A stretch of DNA of 64,000 nt, taken from contig JARFIW010001104.1 in NCBI GenBank assembly GCA_036346225.1, positions 11,558,001 to 11,622,000 on the forward strand, written 5' to 3'. Origin of the DNA: Platerodrilus igneus. Taxonomy: Eukaryota > Arthropoda > Insecta > Coleoptera > Lycidae. Below the pieces are notes generated by a model that was not told the origin of the DNA, made no database searches, and saw nothing but the letters and a program-made list of their open reading frames with translations. Every line of letters begins with the position of its first letter. Position 1 is the first letter of the stretch. Below, piece by piece: positions 32,780-45,275 of this stretch. A program made the position numbers and the translations under genes.

Positions 32780-32783
32780 AAGT

Positions 32784-34615
32784 ATCTATTATTGAATTCC
32801 TAATTTTAATATAAAGAGTGTCACACCTAAACGCGAGGGGTAAAGTATAAGGCCCCGCTGAAGGCGTACTAGGAGTAAATTGTAGCAACGCTGTGCTCGA
32901 ACCGATGAAAGTGGCTCGACCTCGGAGAGATTAATTTGTTGCTTCCTGTTCCACGGCTAGTCAAAGAGCACACAAGGGTCGTAGGAGTGCTACATAAGAG
33001 AAAAATAGATATGGGCGCCAGGGCTAGGTTCCGCCCAGGAAACAACTCAAGCAAAAAGTCAACCACACCCAACCCGATTAGGAAGACTATGTAATCCAAG
33101 TTAGAATTCCCCGCAGTAATTATCTTAACAGCTTCTGATTTCCAATTAATAAAAGCTTTGTGTCGTACACACTTGCACAATCTCTTTAATATTTACAAAT
33201 AAAGTAACCAGACAGATTCTAAGCAATATAAGATAATGTGAACCAGTGGCAATGTAAACATGACACTGAGTAACTCAAGACAAAAGCCTCTAGGCTCGTA
33301 TTAAAAATTTAAAATTGAGTGTTGTGAATATAAATTACCAAATATTTATATCCCACAATGTGCGCAAATTGTGTTCTCAATTAGGCTTAAAATAGCAATA
33401 TTCTTTTATAATCTTTACATTTTTATCGATAGTTAATTGTCACATATAAATCCCTTCACCCTTAAATAATTATTCTCAATTATGAAAAATTTAAGACCAA
33501 TCAATATTTTATTCTAGTTAGAAATAAATAACTTTACTACTCGGCACCACAAGTAAACTATTTTCTAGGGCTACTCACGATCACCCCTTGGACATGAACC
33601 TGTACCGATGAATTGGATTCCGGAACAGCTGATCCAATATCCCGCGTCAGCAGTACCAACTATGGATTAAGCCTCTACTTCAACTATACTACCAATTCCA
33701 GAACCAAACGCAGAAAGACATTCACAAACTCACGAATGCGCCAACAACTAATAATTCAGGACAACCTAAAAACCCTGCAATAATACAATTAACCACCTGT
33801 TAATTATAACCCCTCTTTACCTTCGTTAAAAAGGGTTCTTATACAATACCAATAAATTCTTGCTCTGTTGAAATATAGACAGAAGTGCTAATATCTAAAG
33901 CATTTAATATTAGTACCATAAGGACAATGTTTATTACTTACAAAAGATGGACGCTTCACGCCAAACTATCTTTCCGATAAACGGTCCGAACAGATGTGGA
34001 ATTTTAATTTGTACCAACAACTAGAAATATCCGTTCAGTAAATTTAGGTGTGCTTACCATTTCCTTTTCTACAAATCCTTACAACGTAAGTTCGGGTAGT
34101 TTCAACTCTGAAAACCCTTTTAATTTAATAAGCCACCAAGCGTGTTTTAAGTGCGACCTAACGTTCTTCTGTTCGTAAAATCAATAATTATGTCCGCGCA
34201 GCCTGCTATCATGTTAACAACAAGTACTGATATCCCGACTCTATATACAACACATTGATGCGATACTACGCCTTCAAACATTAAGATATAGTTTAAACAA
34301 AGATTAAATTTCCTTAAAATAACTTTCTTCCTGTTGACAATACAGTGCGTTCCTCAACGTTACACCAATCAAATAAAATAAATTCCTTTATTACTAGACA
34401 TTTAAAACTTTATATACAGAATTATATACAGAAATTGAAATAATTTTGTAGCGGTCATAGAATGACTGTTACAAGAGTAGTTTTCAACCTTTTAAATAGA
34501 GGAGATGCAAAATGCAAGCTCTGTTGCTTGTTAATATAAATTAGTCTAGTTGGCTTTTGTCACGTTTGACAGTTCTGGTTTTATGAATGTTTTAGTACTT
34601 ATAATTGAAAAACTA
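32784..34615. other. No gene seen
   Basis: AT-rich sequence without a convincing coding region, terminal repeat or RNA gene. Confidence 0.5.
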
Positions 34616-34617
34616 TA

Positions 34618-37600
34618 CCCTATTCACGTTAAATATGGGATGACGTCATAAACAGTAATAAAGTGCTAGAGATTGTAAAATGTGAACGTAACTATGAACA
34701 TAGGTTTAATGATATTAGGATTTAGTGTATAGCAGTTGGCAGTTCTGTTCGGTGTTGCAACATTTCTTACTTCTATTACTTTGACATTTCTCATTTTATT
34801 GTCATTGTTTAGTTTGTAGTAAATCGTTTGTGCTTTATATTTGCTAAATAAAACCTTTCTTTTCAGAACTAAATCACTTTATACATTGCAAGTTTCGAGT
34901 ATTTAACATTCAGAATACCTAAACATTTGGATTCACGCGCACAAGAAATGGTTACTTCTCTAATTCAGTACTTTGAGAAAGAACGGGATAATGGTGGCCC
35001 ATTTTACCCTTTAACAGCTGTAAGAGACGTAAGTTACTGAATTTTGTGTTTTACGTATAATTTTTTCATATCGAGTAGAAAATTACATCTATTATGAAAG
35101 TGCAATGTGCCATGGTTAGGTTTAAGTGAGGTTACAACTTACATTTTTTAAATCAAATGTTTATATTTTAGGGAGTCGCAGCGGCATTGAACATCAGTGT
35201 AAATACAGAATACAAGAAAGTCAGACAACGGTCCAAACCAGCTGTTGAAATCGATGGTTTTGACCAAGACTGCATTAGAAATGTCATTTATGATATGTAT
35301 AAAAACAGTCAGTATTAGTTTTACAAAAGCGTTGCAGAACATTAAATTCTTTCAATTACAGAGGAACACATTACCTTGACATCTCTACTGCAGAAGGACT
35401 GTGAAAGGGACGCTTTTAAAGGTGGCCGAACATCTTTATGAAAAGTTTTGAAAGCAGTTGGCTTCGAATATAAGAAAGATGATCCTCGTCGTGGCTTAAC
35501 TGAATTTACCCCACATAGTTTTTAAAAGAGTGACGTTTCTGCGAGAATATATGAAAACTAAAATGGAGAATCTGCAACAATTTGTGTTCCTAGATGAGAC
35601 ATGGATTTTTAAAAATGAAACCATCAGAATGTAGCAGCAGGACACTAGCATTAAAAGTGTAGAGACGCTTAAAGTTGGAGATGTAAGGTATTGGTATATC
35701 GAACGAACGTTATTGTAAATATTGTTTTGAAGGTATATTGTTCTACATGCTGGATGTGATGATGGATTTATTCTTAATGCGGACCTCGTCTTTGCTTCCA
35801 AAACGCAAGACTGTGATTATCATGGCGAAATGAATCAAACTAATTTTCTAAAATGGTTTGAACATTAACTGTTAATTAATTTAAGCAATCCCTCAACCAT
35901 TGTTATGGATAATGCTAGCTATCACAGCACCCAAATAAATAAAGCACCAACTAGTGTTTCAAAAAAAGTTGACATCCAGAAGTGGTTAAATGAAAACAAC
36001 ATTTCTTTTGATACTCCTCTCAATAAACCAGAGTTACTTGATTTAGTAAAACGGTAAGTGACAATAGGTACCTATTGTATGCATTTTGTTAATTGCTGGA
36101 ATTGTAGTAATAAGCCGCAGCCAATATATGCAGCTGATCAACTGGCCGAGCGTTATGGCCACACAGTGTTAAGGCTTCCACCGTACCACTGCATTTTTAA
36201 CCCAATTGAACACGTTTGGAGCATTGCAAAGAATTATTATAGGGATCAAGTTGGAAGTGGTGGCATTTCAGTTGAAATGTCATTGGCTACATGGAAAGAA
36301 GCACTTTCAACTATAACCCCTAGGGTATGGTCCGATACTATTCATCACACGGGAAAAGAAATTCAGAGGTGGTGAGATAGAGCAGTACTAATTAATAGAG
36401 AAGATGTTGCAGAATTAGTTATGAGCCTACATGCAAATGATGCCAATGACAGTCCCTGATGAAGCTTAAATACAAAAAATTGAAAATAAATTGTTTAAAG
36501 TATGCACTTATATTCTAAAATATTTCTAATTGTTGAGTACCCATTTTTAGTATTCATCTTGTAACTCTGGAAATGAATTTTTGATCAAGTTTATTCTCAC
36601 AGTTTTGATTTATATCTTCAATGATTAAATGTGTTTCTAGTGTGTATAATTTTATTTTCATTGCTAGATGATTCTAGTTTATTTTAGTTAACACCTTCGA
36701 ACTTAGGAAATGAATCTTTTGTAAAAAACCCAATTGTACAAAAAGGTTTTTTAATTAAAAAACACTTCAATAGATCTGGCATCACACATACTTATTTGTT
36801 TTAGTTAAAAGCACACTACAGAATACACATCAAGTTATATAAATTAATTTCGTAATAAATGTTTTAAGGATGCAATTCCAATTAACTTGATATAATAATT
36901 AATGTTTTTTTTTGTTCATCATGGCACTATGTGTTATTTTAGCCTAATGGTACAATTCCTGGACTCAGGATAAGGTTTAATCATTGTTGTATAAATTATT
37001 AGTAACGCGGTCTCCAAAGTGTATTGGTCATTCACATACTTAAACACCACCAAAGGAGAAACTTCGTGCAATATTTTAAATTTTAAAAGTTCAATTATTT
37101 TATAAGATGCATAGGCACACTACTAGCATTCTTGTTATTTCTAGTTCTATATTGCAGTTTATGTTTACCTCCCAACGATGGAAGACATTCTCTAATAAGT
37201 TGTCGAGTACTCTACAGTCTAAAGTAATAAATGTATATCACTGCTTCTACCGACATGAGCATTTGAAATAAATAATATAACTGTTTAGGGAGTAATGCTT
37301 AATAAAAATTTCAATGCGCGTGACTCGTATTGCGTATACCCACATGTTTCGAGATTGGGTGTTCTTTTAATATAAATCATACAATCTACTATAGCCACTG
37401 TTTTTAGGTCAAACGCTTTTTTGAATGAAATAGTCATATTCTTTTATCTGGCCATTCCACAAAACATCTAAATATGCATAGTACCTACAAAATTTCAATA
37501 AGTTTTACAAAGGCTCTGGACACTGACTAATGACTAAACTTTATTATTAATATCAAGAAAAAAGAAATTGTAATGTAACTTTAATTATTTAATAATAAAC

Positions 37601-37787
37601 TAAGTAACAAAGATCATAGGTTACAATGTTAACATTAGGAAATTTGCGGTTATTTGGCGTTCTAACGCATATGTAGTCTAAGAAAAAATTATAAATCTGA
37701 TCAGGAAATACACATAAAATAACTTAACCATGACAATGCATCATTTATTTAAATTATGACGTCATCCCATATTTAACGTGAATAGGG
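34618..37787 (+). mobile_element. Tc1/mariner-like transposon with perfect 34-bp TIRs
   Basis: CCCTATTCACGTTAAATATG... (34618-34651) is exactly inverted at 37754-37787, and both ends are flanked by TA (34616-34617 and 37788-37789). The repeats end in TGACGTCATAA, which contains a palindromic CRE-type site. One transposase gene lies inside on the plus strand. About 1.3 kb of AT-rich sequence follows it with no gene. Confidence 0.9.
34948..36375 (+). pseudogene. Five-exon Tc1/mariner-like transposase
   Basis: Exons inferred from GT-AG sites that restore the frame: 34948-35028 (27 codons, MVTSLIQYFEKERD), 35172-35307, 35362-35687, 35733-36053 and 36108-36375. The DDE_3-type catalytic residues are Asp in FLDETWIF, Asp in STIVMDNASYH and Glu in NPIEHVWS. 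After splicing, 81 residues separate the second Asp from the Glu, far more than the 34-41 of ordinary Tc1/mariner enzymes; an insertion with DIQKWLNENN and LNKPELLDLVKR explains this. Lesions are a TGA after GGRTSL (about 35440), a frameshift near 35520, a stop near 35630 and a stop near 35868. The enzyme is therefore probably dead in this copy. Confidence 0.75.
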
Positions 37788-37789
37788 TA

Positions 37790-38689
37790 TATAATTGTAT
37801 TACTTAATAGCAACTAAATATACGTGTTATTATGTTAGCTGAGCTTTGACTGCGTACAACTTTTCAACAATTCATATCCCTTAACTTTACCACAATTTAA
37901 TAGGTGACCACGAACTTAAAAAACTTGAATACATGAACTGGCTAATCTATTTTAAACTATGCATGTGTTTCTATCGAAAATCAAACTCATTACCCTTTTT
38001 ACTGTAAATATTTATAAATCACCTTCTTGGTCTCGAATACTAAAAGTAAGTGTTTGTTTTTATAGTTAAATATAGTTCATTTTCATCGCTTCATTGTTTA
38101 TTTCATTTCAAGCAATTCCGTTTCACTTATAAATTCTTCAACCTGTGAATAATAATACGCTGTTTAATAATTTTGACCTAAAACCCTTTTTTCTGTTAAA
38201 AACGAAAATTCAATAGTTTATATCTTATAAAATTTCCCTTGCTAATCATAAGTCCGCTGTACGATGAATTTTGTTACATAAACTATGTTGCTATTCTTGA
38301 AATCTATTTGCAATAGAACGAAAGTTATGCCATAATGAAATAATTCGTAGCATCTCATTAGGTAACCTTCAATTTGTTAGATATTACGACCACATAGAAT
38401 GGGTTTTCTCTGTTGTCCCAACGTAACTTGTTGGAAATAAGGTTGCGCGCTATTCGATAAAGCTGCTTCTTACTTCGATAACTCGGGTTTTCCAGTGTAC
38501 TCATTCGTTATCAACGAAATGAATATTCATTTTGGCTCTTGACTCTGAATACGAAAACAGTTAATAGATTGTTGGTAGTTCCTGTTTCGTTTTGCGTTGT
38601 AGAAATTTCGTGCACACATTGTGTGGTAAGTTTCGAGGGTTTTATAAAAACATATTTTTCGACGACACTAAATTAATTGCTCTTTATGA
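37790..38689. other. No gene seen
   Basis: AT-rich sequence. The 5' end of the CR1/Jockey-like element to the right may begin anywhere between about 38450 and 38700. Confidence 0.4.
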
Positions 38690-39509
38690 ATTATTCTAGC
38701 TTTCGCCCAGGGGCCTGGAAGTCCCGAGAAATGGTTGTCCCCTGGCTGTGATGGGAGGTCAAATTGGGTTTCTTTTTGTTTGGGTGTAGGCCCACCTGTT
38801 CGTTGCTTGCCATGGACCATTAGAGTTACGATGACAGCTATGCTACTATGCTGACTTCCTCCTCTCCCTTGACGGTTGGTAAGATAAACAAGCCGGTGCA
38901 GAAAGGTATGTGACCAGTTTTTATGTCGAAGATTTTTATTTCACCGCTGGCTACGCTAGTGCCGCTGTGTACATTTCCTTAATGCTTAATATAACGTGAT
39001 CTACCTGTAATACGTTAGATTAATTCTGACTACACCGTAAACCTGCCTTTAATGTTTAATTTAATTCTTGCTATGAAGTAAACCTATATTTGATACTTTA
39101 AAATTTAGCACTTGTACTAACTGGACAACCTAAATTTACATTTAATAATTTTAAATGTAACATACTTGCTATTGACAAATGCTAAGCATTACTTTTCCTT
39201 TTTTGTTCACTAAGTTTTCTTACGTTAACTGCGAAATGTGCACTTTGCGGATCCACTAGTCAATTTGTACTGTATAATATAACTTAAATTTAATATTTTT
39301 AGTTGTATATGTGAATCAAAAAATTTTAGTTATATGCATATGCAAATACATCTGTCGTCGAAATAGCTGATAGCATTAACTCTAGTAAGGATATCACAGA
39401 TATTACATTTTCTGATTAATGGTTTAACATTCTATATGGAAATTCTCCAGTTTTTACCAGCAAAGTTAATCGAAAATGTCTGATACCTTTAAAGCAAAAT
39501 TCTATCCAA

Positions 39510-40079
39510 CCCCATAAGTCATTCTAACCAGAGATCAGCAAGTTTCTAATAAAATATTGTTACTTTCGGATAGCAATGGACGTGAAGTTAGCAAGATAGT
39601 TAACAGTATTAATAATACATGGAAGTGTTCGAGTGTTATCAAACCAGGTGCTCCATTAAGGGAAGTTATTAACACCCTGCCCAATACTTTTAAAGACTTA
39701 AAAATGAGTTTGTTGTAATTTGTGCAGGTGCTAATGATATCAAATCCAAAATTGATGTAAAGAAGCATTTAGATAGTTTGGTAATGAAGTGTATTAAGAC
39801 GAATGTAATTATTTTAACTATTCCATATAGGTATGATAACAAGAATTTAAATCCTAGAATTTTAAAGATAAATACTTATTTATATAACTATTGTAAAAAT
39901 AATCAATTCTATTTATTAGACGTAAATTCAGTGTTGGAATACAAGCACTATGCTACTGATCAATTTCATATACGTCATTCAGGTAAACTCAAGTTGGCTA
40001 AATCACTTTTATCAATTGTTAACTCCATTAATTTGAATCAAAATTTTCAGAAAGTTACAGTAAATTCTCTTCCAATTTG
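39510..40079 (+). pseudogene. Non-LTR ORF1 with SGNH-type esterase domain
   Basis: The translation shows the signature blocks of an SGNH hydrolase: ILLLSDSNGREV with the nucleophile Ser, VICAGANDIKS with the Gly-x-Asn block, and DQFHIRHSGKLKLA with the catalytic Asp/His block near the C-terminus. Such domains are known in ORF1 proteins of CR1-group elements, where they are thought to assist RNA-protein particle formation or membrane association. A one-base deletion near 39702 shifts the frame; the distal frame 39778-40079 is open. The region upstream of 39510 is too decayed to place the start. Confidence 0.75.
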
Positions 40080-42710
40080 AATTTGAGTTACATTATAGTT
40101 CACACTGCATTGGCAGTTAAACTAGACAATGCCTTTGTAAATAAATGTAGTACAGTTAAAGAAAAAATTAGAATTACAGATCCTAATTTAATACAATGTA
40201 ACACTGATGCTGATACCACCAGTAATAATATTCATTCAGGAAATTTTATTATACAAAAACATGACCCACTTTTATCTCTGTTGCTGTGTAATATCAGATG
40301 CTTGCGAAATAAGAAAGATGGCTTGTTTTTATTACCTGACAACTTAAAATTTCCTGCCATTGTTTGCATTACAGAGCATTGGCTTAATATTAATGAATAT
40401 ATCTCGTTACAAGGATATAAATTGGCAAATATATATAAAAGGCAAAAGCACCAACATGGTGGTACTGCAATATATTGTAGGGATAATGTCAATTTTGAAG
40501 CAATTAATAAATGTAATTATTTACTAAAGGAAATACATTTTGAATTTTCACAAATTTATGTTAGAAGTCTTAAACTTTATATTTTATGCATTTACCACTC
40601 CCCTAAAGGTAATATAGATATATTCTTTGAATCATTGGATAAAATGTTACAGATTTTCGATTGAAAGAATATAATCATTACAGGCGATTTCAACATGAAC
40701 TTCAACAATATAGTAGATAAACATATTGTTTGTTTAAAACAATATTTGGATCTTTATCATTTAACTATGCAAATAAATCAAGATACACGAATTACATTTA
40801 ACTCTAGCACACGTATTGATTATGTTCTAACTAACACCAAATCAAAATTTTTTCTCGATACTGAGGTTCTAAACACAGAACTCTCTGATCACATGTTTGT
40901 ATATTTTAGATTAAACCTAAAATTAAATAATCAGCAGAGCCATTACTATAGGCGTTGCTATAATACTGACAATACAAATTTATTTTCAACTTTATGTTCT
41001 GAAATCAATATCAATTCTGGTAACAGTAATTTAAATCATAAATTTCAATCTTTAATACAAAATGTTACAGATGCCTAAAACAAGTCATTTCCTGTTACTA
41101 GATTGAAGAATAATCAAAAAATTGGTTGACTAAAGATATTAAAACGTCTGCTGCGAACAAAAAAGTATTACATATTATTTTTAAACATTTTCCTGATTCC
41201 AATTTCTTTAAGAAGTACTATCATAAGTACAAAACATTTTTTAAAGCTATAATAAAATTAGCAAAGGCACTATTTTTGTCAGATCGTATATTAAATTCAA
41301 AAAATATTCAAAAAACTACGTGGAAAATTATCCATGAGCATATTAGCAATACAGGGTTTCCAAATAACGAAATACGTTTGGACAATTGCTCTGTCAAGGC
41401 AACTGCAGAAAAACTGAATAACCACTTTGCTACAGTAGCTGAAAACTTAATAAAAGAACTTTCCACACATTCAGTAATTAATAACTCTGTTTCAATGGGC
41501 TCTCATATGAGTATACTAAACAATTTTGTTTTTTTTCCTACAGATTATTATGAAGTGTATGCTGTTATTAAATCTTTACGTAATAAATATTCTACTGGCA
41601 ATGACTACATTCCGGCATATGTGATTCCTGCTCTCCTAATAAATATTTTGGAATATCTTGTTAACCTAATTAATGAATCATTTGTACCGTTACATAAGGG
41701 AGGAGAATATGTAGTGGATAATTTTACACCTGTCTCACTATTATTCACATTTTCTAAAATAATCGAAACTCTAGTTAAAAATCGCCTTGTATAATTTTCC
41801 AACAAATTTAAAATTCTAACTCCACTACAGTTTGGTTTCACTTCAAATAGATCTACAAGGGATGATATGTACAATTTCTTAGAGCAGCTATATTCTTCTC
41901 TAAATAAGAAAAATACGTCTTTAGTTACATCATTTATCGACTTAAGCAAGGCATTTGATTACGTAAATCATAACATTTTAAGAAATAAAATGACACATTA
42001 TGGATTTCGAGGAATTGCAAAGAAATGGTTGATTTCATATCTAGAAGGTAGAACTCGATGTGTAAAACTTGTAGATAATCAAAAAGAAATTTTTTCAACA
42101 AATCTAAGTTTAAAATTTGGCGTCCCCCAAGGTTCTCTTTTAAGACCAACTTTATTTTTACTCTATATTAACGACTTCATTTCATGTATAAATTTTGCAA
42201 ATTTTACTTTATACACGGATGATATTAGTTTAAATTGGAATGACTTCACTATACAAACCTTGGAGAATAATATTGTAACTGATACAAAATCATATAGAGT
42301 GGTGCAAGGTAAATTACCTCACAATAAATTCTCTTAAATCTTCATTCATAATTTTTAAAACAAACTCTCCACTCACTACACTGAATGGAGTATTAATTAA
42401 TGAAGTCTGCTCAACCAAATTTCTAGGTTTAACCATAGACCATAAACTAAATTGGACAACTCATATTCAATCACTTACTAGTAAATTAGCATCCACTTGT
42501 TATGTAATTAGAACTGTTTCGCGACAAATTTGCACTGAATCTTCACTTAAAGTGTATCATGCCCTTTTTGAGTCCCGTACGCGATATGGTATTGCATTTT
42601 GGGGGAATGCATCAAATGTAAATATTGTCATAATATTCAAATTACAAAAACGAGCTATTTGTAGTATTTGCAATGCAAACCATTATTCCAAAAACTTAAA
42701 ATATTAACTT
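40077..42710 (+). pseudogene. Non-LTR ORF2: endonuclease and reverse transcriptase
   Basis: The endonuclease spans about 40270-40910: LLCNIRCLRNK, CITEHWLN with the catalytic Glu, ITGDFNMNF at about 40680, and TELSDHMFVYF near 40885. RT covers about 41130-42330: SLRNKYSTGND, FIDLSKAFDYVNH with the motif A Asp, FGVPQGSLLRPTLFLLYIND, and YTDDISL (YADD variant) near 42215. The C-terminal KFLGLTIDHKLNW and YHALFESRTRYGIAFWGNAS end near 42710. Stops or frameshifts occur near 40663, 41080, 41795 and 42335, so the gene is non-functional, although the catalytic residues named here are preserved. Confidence 0.85.
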
Positions 42711-43213
42711 TATACTCATTATATATCTGTGAAACCCTAATCCTCTTTTATAAAAACAAAAATAAATTCATCACACCAAGTACTTTTCACAAACACGATA
42801 CCAGGCATGTTTGAGATATATATCCACCAAAACCAAGATCCACTTTAATTAAAAAATCTTTTATACATATGGCGCCAACTCTTTATAACAAGTTACCAGC
42901 AATTATTAAATCTCTTGATAGACTTTCTAAATTTAAATCTGCACTATTATCCTTTTTTTGTGAGCACTGTTATTATAACGTAACGGAGTTTCTTGAAGAT
43001 AGGATTTTAATAGTTACAATAATTGACTATGTATCTAATATTTAATTTTAATTAATGATTATCTACATAAATGTAGCCAATTTTCATATATTATTTATTT
43101 ACATTTTTATTTTATTTATACACATTGTTGACTATTTCTAATAATCGTTGTAGAAGTGTGCATTATCATCACATTGTTGGAAACAAATAAATCTATCTAT
43201 CTATCTATCTAAT

Positions 43214-43767
43214 CTTTATAATTTGTTAATAGATAATCGTGGATGATGTGCTTTATATATTTTTTTGTTTGTTGTCTTTTTGGTATTTAGGTGAATCCCC
43301 CTCTCTGCGATTGGTAGTTGTCCTGGTATTTCGACGTTTCTTCCGGCTATGTCTAGGAACGTAGCAAATTGTAGGAAATTGTAGTACTTTACTTAAAGTT
43401 ACTACTGTATAGAATATAATAAATACTACAGAAATTTATTGAATCAAAGTGTACCAAAGTTGTTTGAAACAACACCCTCCATTGCGTCTGCATTAGCAAC
43501 ATTTACCTTGTTGTTTACAGAACTATTGCAGATTAATAAGTTATAGGTTCCTCAGTTAAATTTCTATCCCATTTTCTGAACTAAAACTGTCATAACAATG
43601 TGTTATGTCAAAACAAATAAGTATGAACTTTATTACATAGAAACTCTCCAAATAGATTGTTTTACTAATATAAATAATGTAGTAACCACTTTTAAAATAT
43701 TGGTTTATGCAGTATCAGGTATTGATAAATAACAGTAATAACAAATAGAAAGGAATCAAGCAGTTAT
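43214..43767. other. Spacer between the CR1-like element and AATF
   Basis: No gene is seen. The 3' untranslated region of AATF (minus strand) must lie here. No canonical AATAAA was found on the minus strand between 43660 and the stop codon. Confidence 0.4.
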
Positions 43768-45275
43768 TTATACTTTATTTACAGGTTGACCTTTACCAAA
43801 TAAAGAATTATATAATTCAGTTTTAGCATCATTTTGCCATGTTATATCCTCGATTGGAGCCATAAAATTAACTAATTTAGAGTGAACAGCATACCTAATT
43901 TTTCGCCCTTTAGTTGCTCTTGTATCAATTTTTCTCTTCATTTTACTCCTTAGACTTTGTAATTGAATCCACTGCCTTCCCAACTGAACAGGATCCGTTA
44001 AATCTGCCGATTTGTATTCAATTAATTCTCGAAGCAACTGATGATAAAAATCTGTATCGTCAAATATTTCTGAACTATATATTTCATTTGCGTTATTATC
44101 ATCCAGCTTACTTTCTTTGATACCATAATCAATTCGACTCAACTGCGTGCGTTTTATTAATTTATCTTTATCATTTAAAATGTGGTCTATTTGTTTAACA
44201 ACTGAATGCGAATTATTTCCCGATTTATTACTAGCAATTCTGGTTTTATCATTCCACTTTTGAATAACAGTGTCTCTATACTTTTTATATAATTCGTATC
44301 GTTTGCCCATCTCAGATGCATAATTAAGCTTTTGTTTCTTTTTTGGTACTTCTGCATCTAAATCGCTTTCTTGTTCATCTTCGGTATCACTTGGAATCTC
44401 TTCATCATCATCACTTGTTTTGTTATCATGTGTTTGTGTGTTATCTGATAAAAGTGATTTTGTTTCTGGGTATTTTCTAGTTAACAGCAACTGTAAATAC
44501 AGAAGTTTATCTAACAGAGTGGTAAATTCCTTTTTTGTTTCACTGAATTTTGCACTATGATTCCTTTTTATTTCATCGAGTACAGAAGGTATGGGTAATT
44601 TGTTACTAGCTATTAAACATTTTTGAAGTTGTATTCGCATTTCTAACAAATTTTCCCAAATATTTAACTGTTGTCGTACACATTGACCTTTTTTCATTTG
44701 TTCTGAAACATCGGGTTCTTCTATGTGAGTAAAACTTTCCTGTACATCTTCATCACTGTTTAAACTATCGACACTATCCGATTTACTACTATCAAAATTG
44801 TCCTCTGCATCGTCACTACTATCATTGGATATTTTGCCTTCCCGATGAACTGGATCTTCCTCCGATTCTGAATCTAAAACAGAGTTTCCGAATATTGAAA
44901 ACAGCTGCCTCATAATTTTTTATATAAGTCAAAACAAGAAATATAAATATAACCTGTTTTCTGTGATCATTTATAAACAATATTATTTGTTAATGAATTA
45001 CCTGGGCTTAATTCAACACTTTCATCATCGCCACTCCATTCGCCTTCACCAAGAGACTTCCTAGAAGCTCGTTTCCCTTTATATCGCTTATCAATATGTT
45101 CTAAAAGTTCAACATTTTGTTTGCGAAGCTTTCCTATAATTTCTTCATCACTATCTTCCTGTACTGCACTGGAAACAACGCGAGCTACAGTTTCTTCATG
45201 AATATCATCTTCAGGGTCATAACTAACCGGGGCTGTGTTTAATAACCTTGCTATCTTCTCTGACAAATTAGCCAT
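43768..45275 (-). CDS. AATF: AATF/Che-1 (apoptosis-antagonizing transcription factor, TRAUB domain)
   Basis: Conserved nucleolar protein needed for early processing of the small ribosomal subunit RNA; in animals it also acts as a transcription cofactor. Two exons: 45275-45002 starts MANLSEKIARLL and contains DKRYKGKRASRKSL, the conserved N-terminal motif. The intron 45001-44874 (128 bp, GTAATT...TTTTAG) joins phase 1. The second exon, 44873-43768, starts in SESEEDP. It has acidic Ser/Asp/Glu stretches, the AATF leucine-rich middle (KGQCVRQQLNIWENLLEMRI) and the C-terminal TRAUB region (FYHQLLRELIEYKS, DPVQLGRQWIQLQ, KGRKIRYAVHSKLVNFMAP). The predicted length of about 460 residues suits insect orthologues. 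No stops or shifts are seen. It is the only secure host gene here. Confidence 0.93.

Larger units (their letters stand above)
38690..43213 (+). mobile_element. CR1/Jockey-like non-LTR retrotransposon
   Basis: It has a G/C-richer leader (about 38700-38920), an esterase-type ORF1, an ORF2 with endonuclease and RT, and a 3' end of AAACAAATAAAT followed by five or six CTAT units (about 43188-43212). Tetranucleotide tails of this kind are common in CR1-group elements. The 5' boundary and target duplication were not found. Both ORFs contain frameshifts. Confidence 0.8.

Noticed and set aside
32869..33180. 103-residue minus-strand frame with a hydrophobic stretch
   Set aside because: No recognisable domain, no splice or promoter context, and a composition compatible with chance in this DNA.
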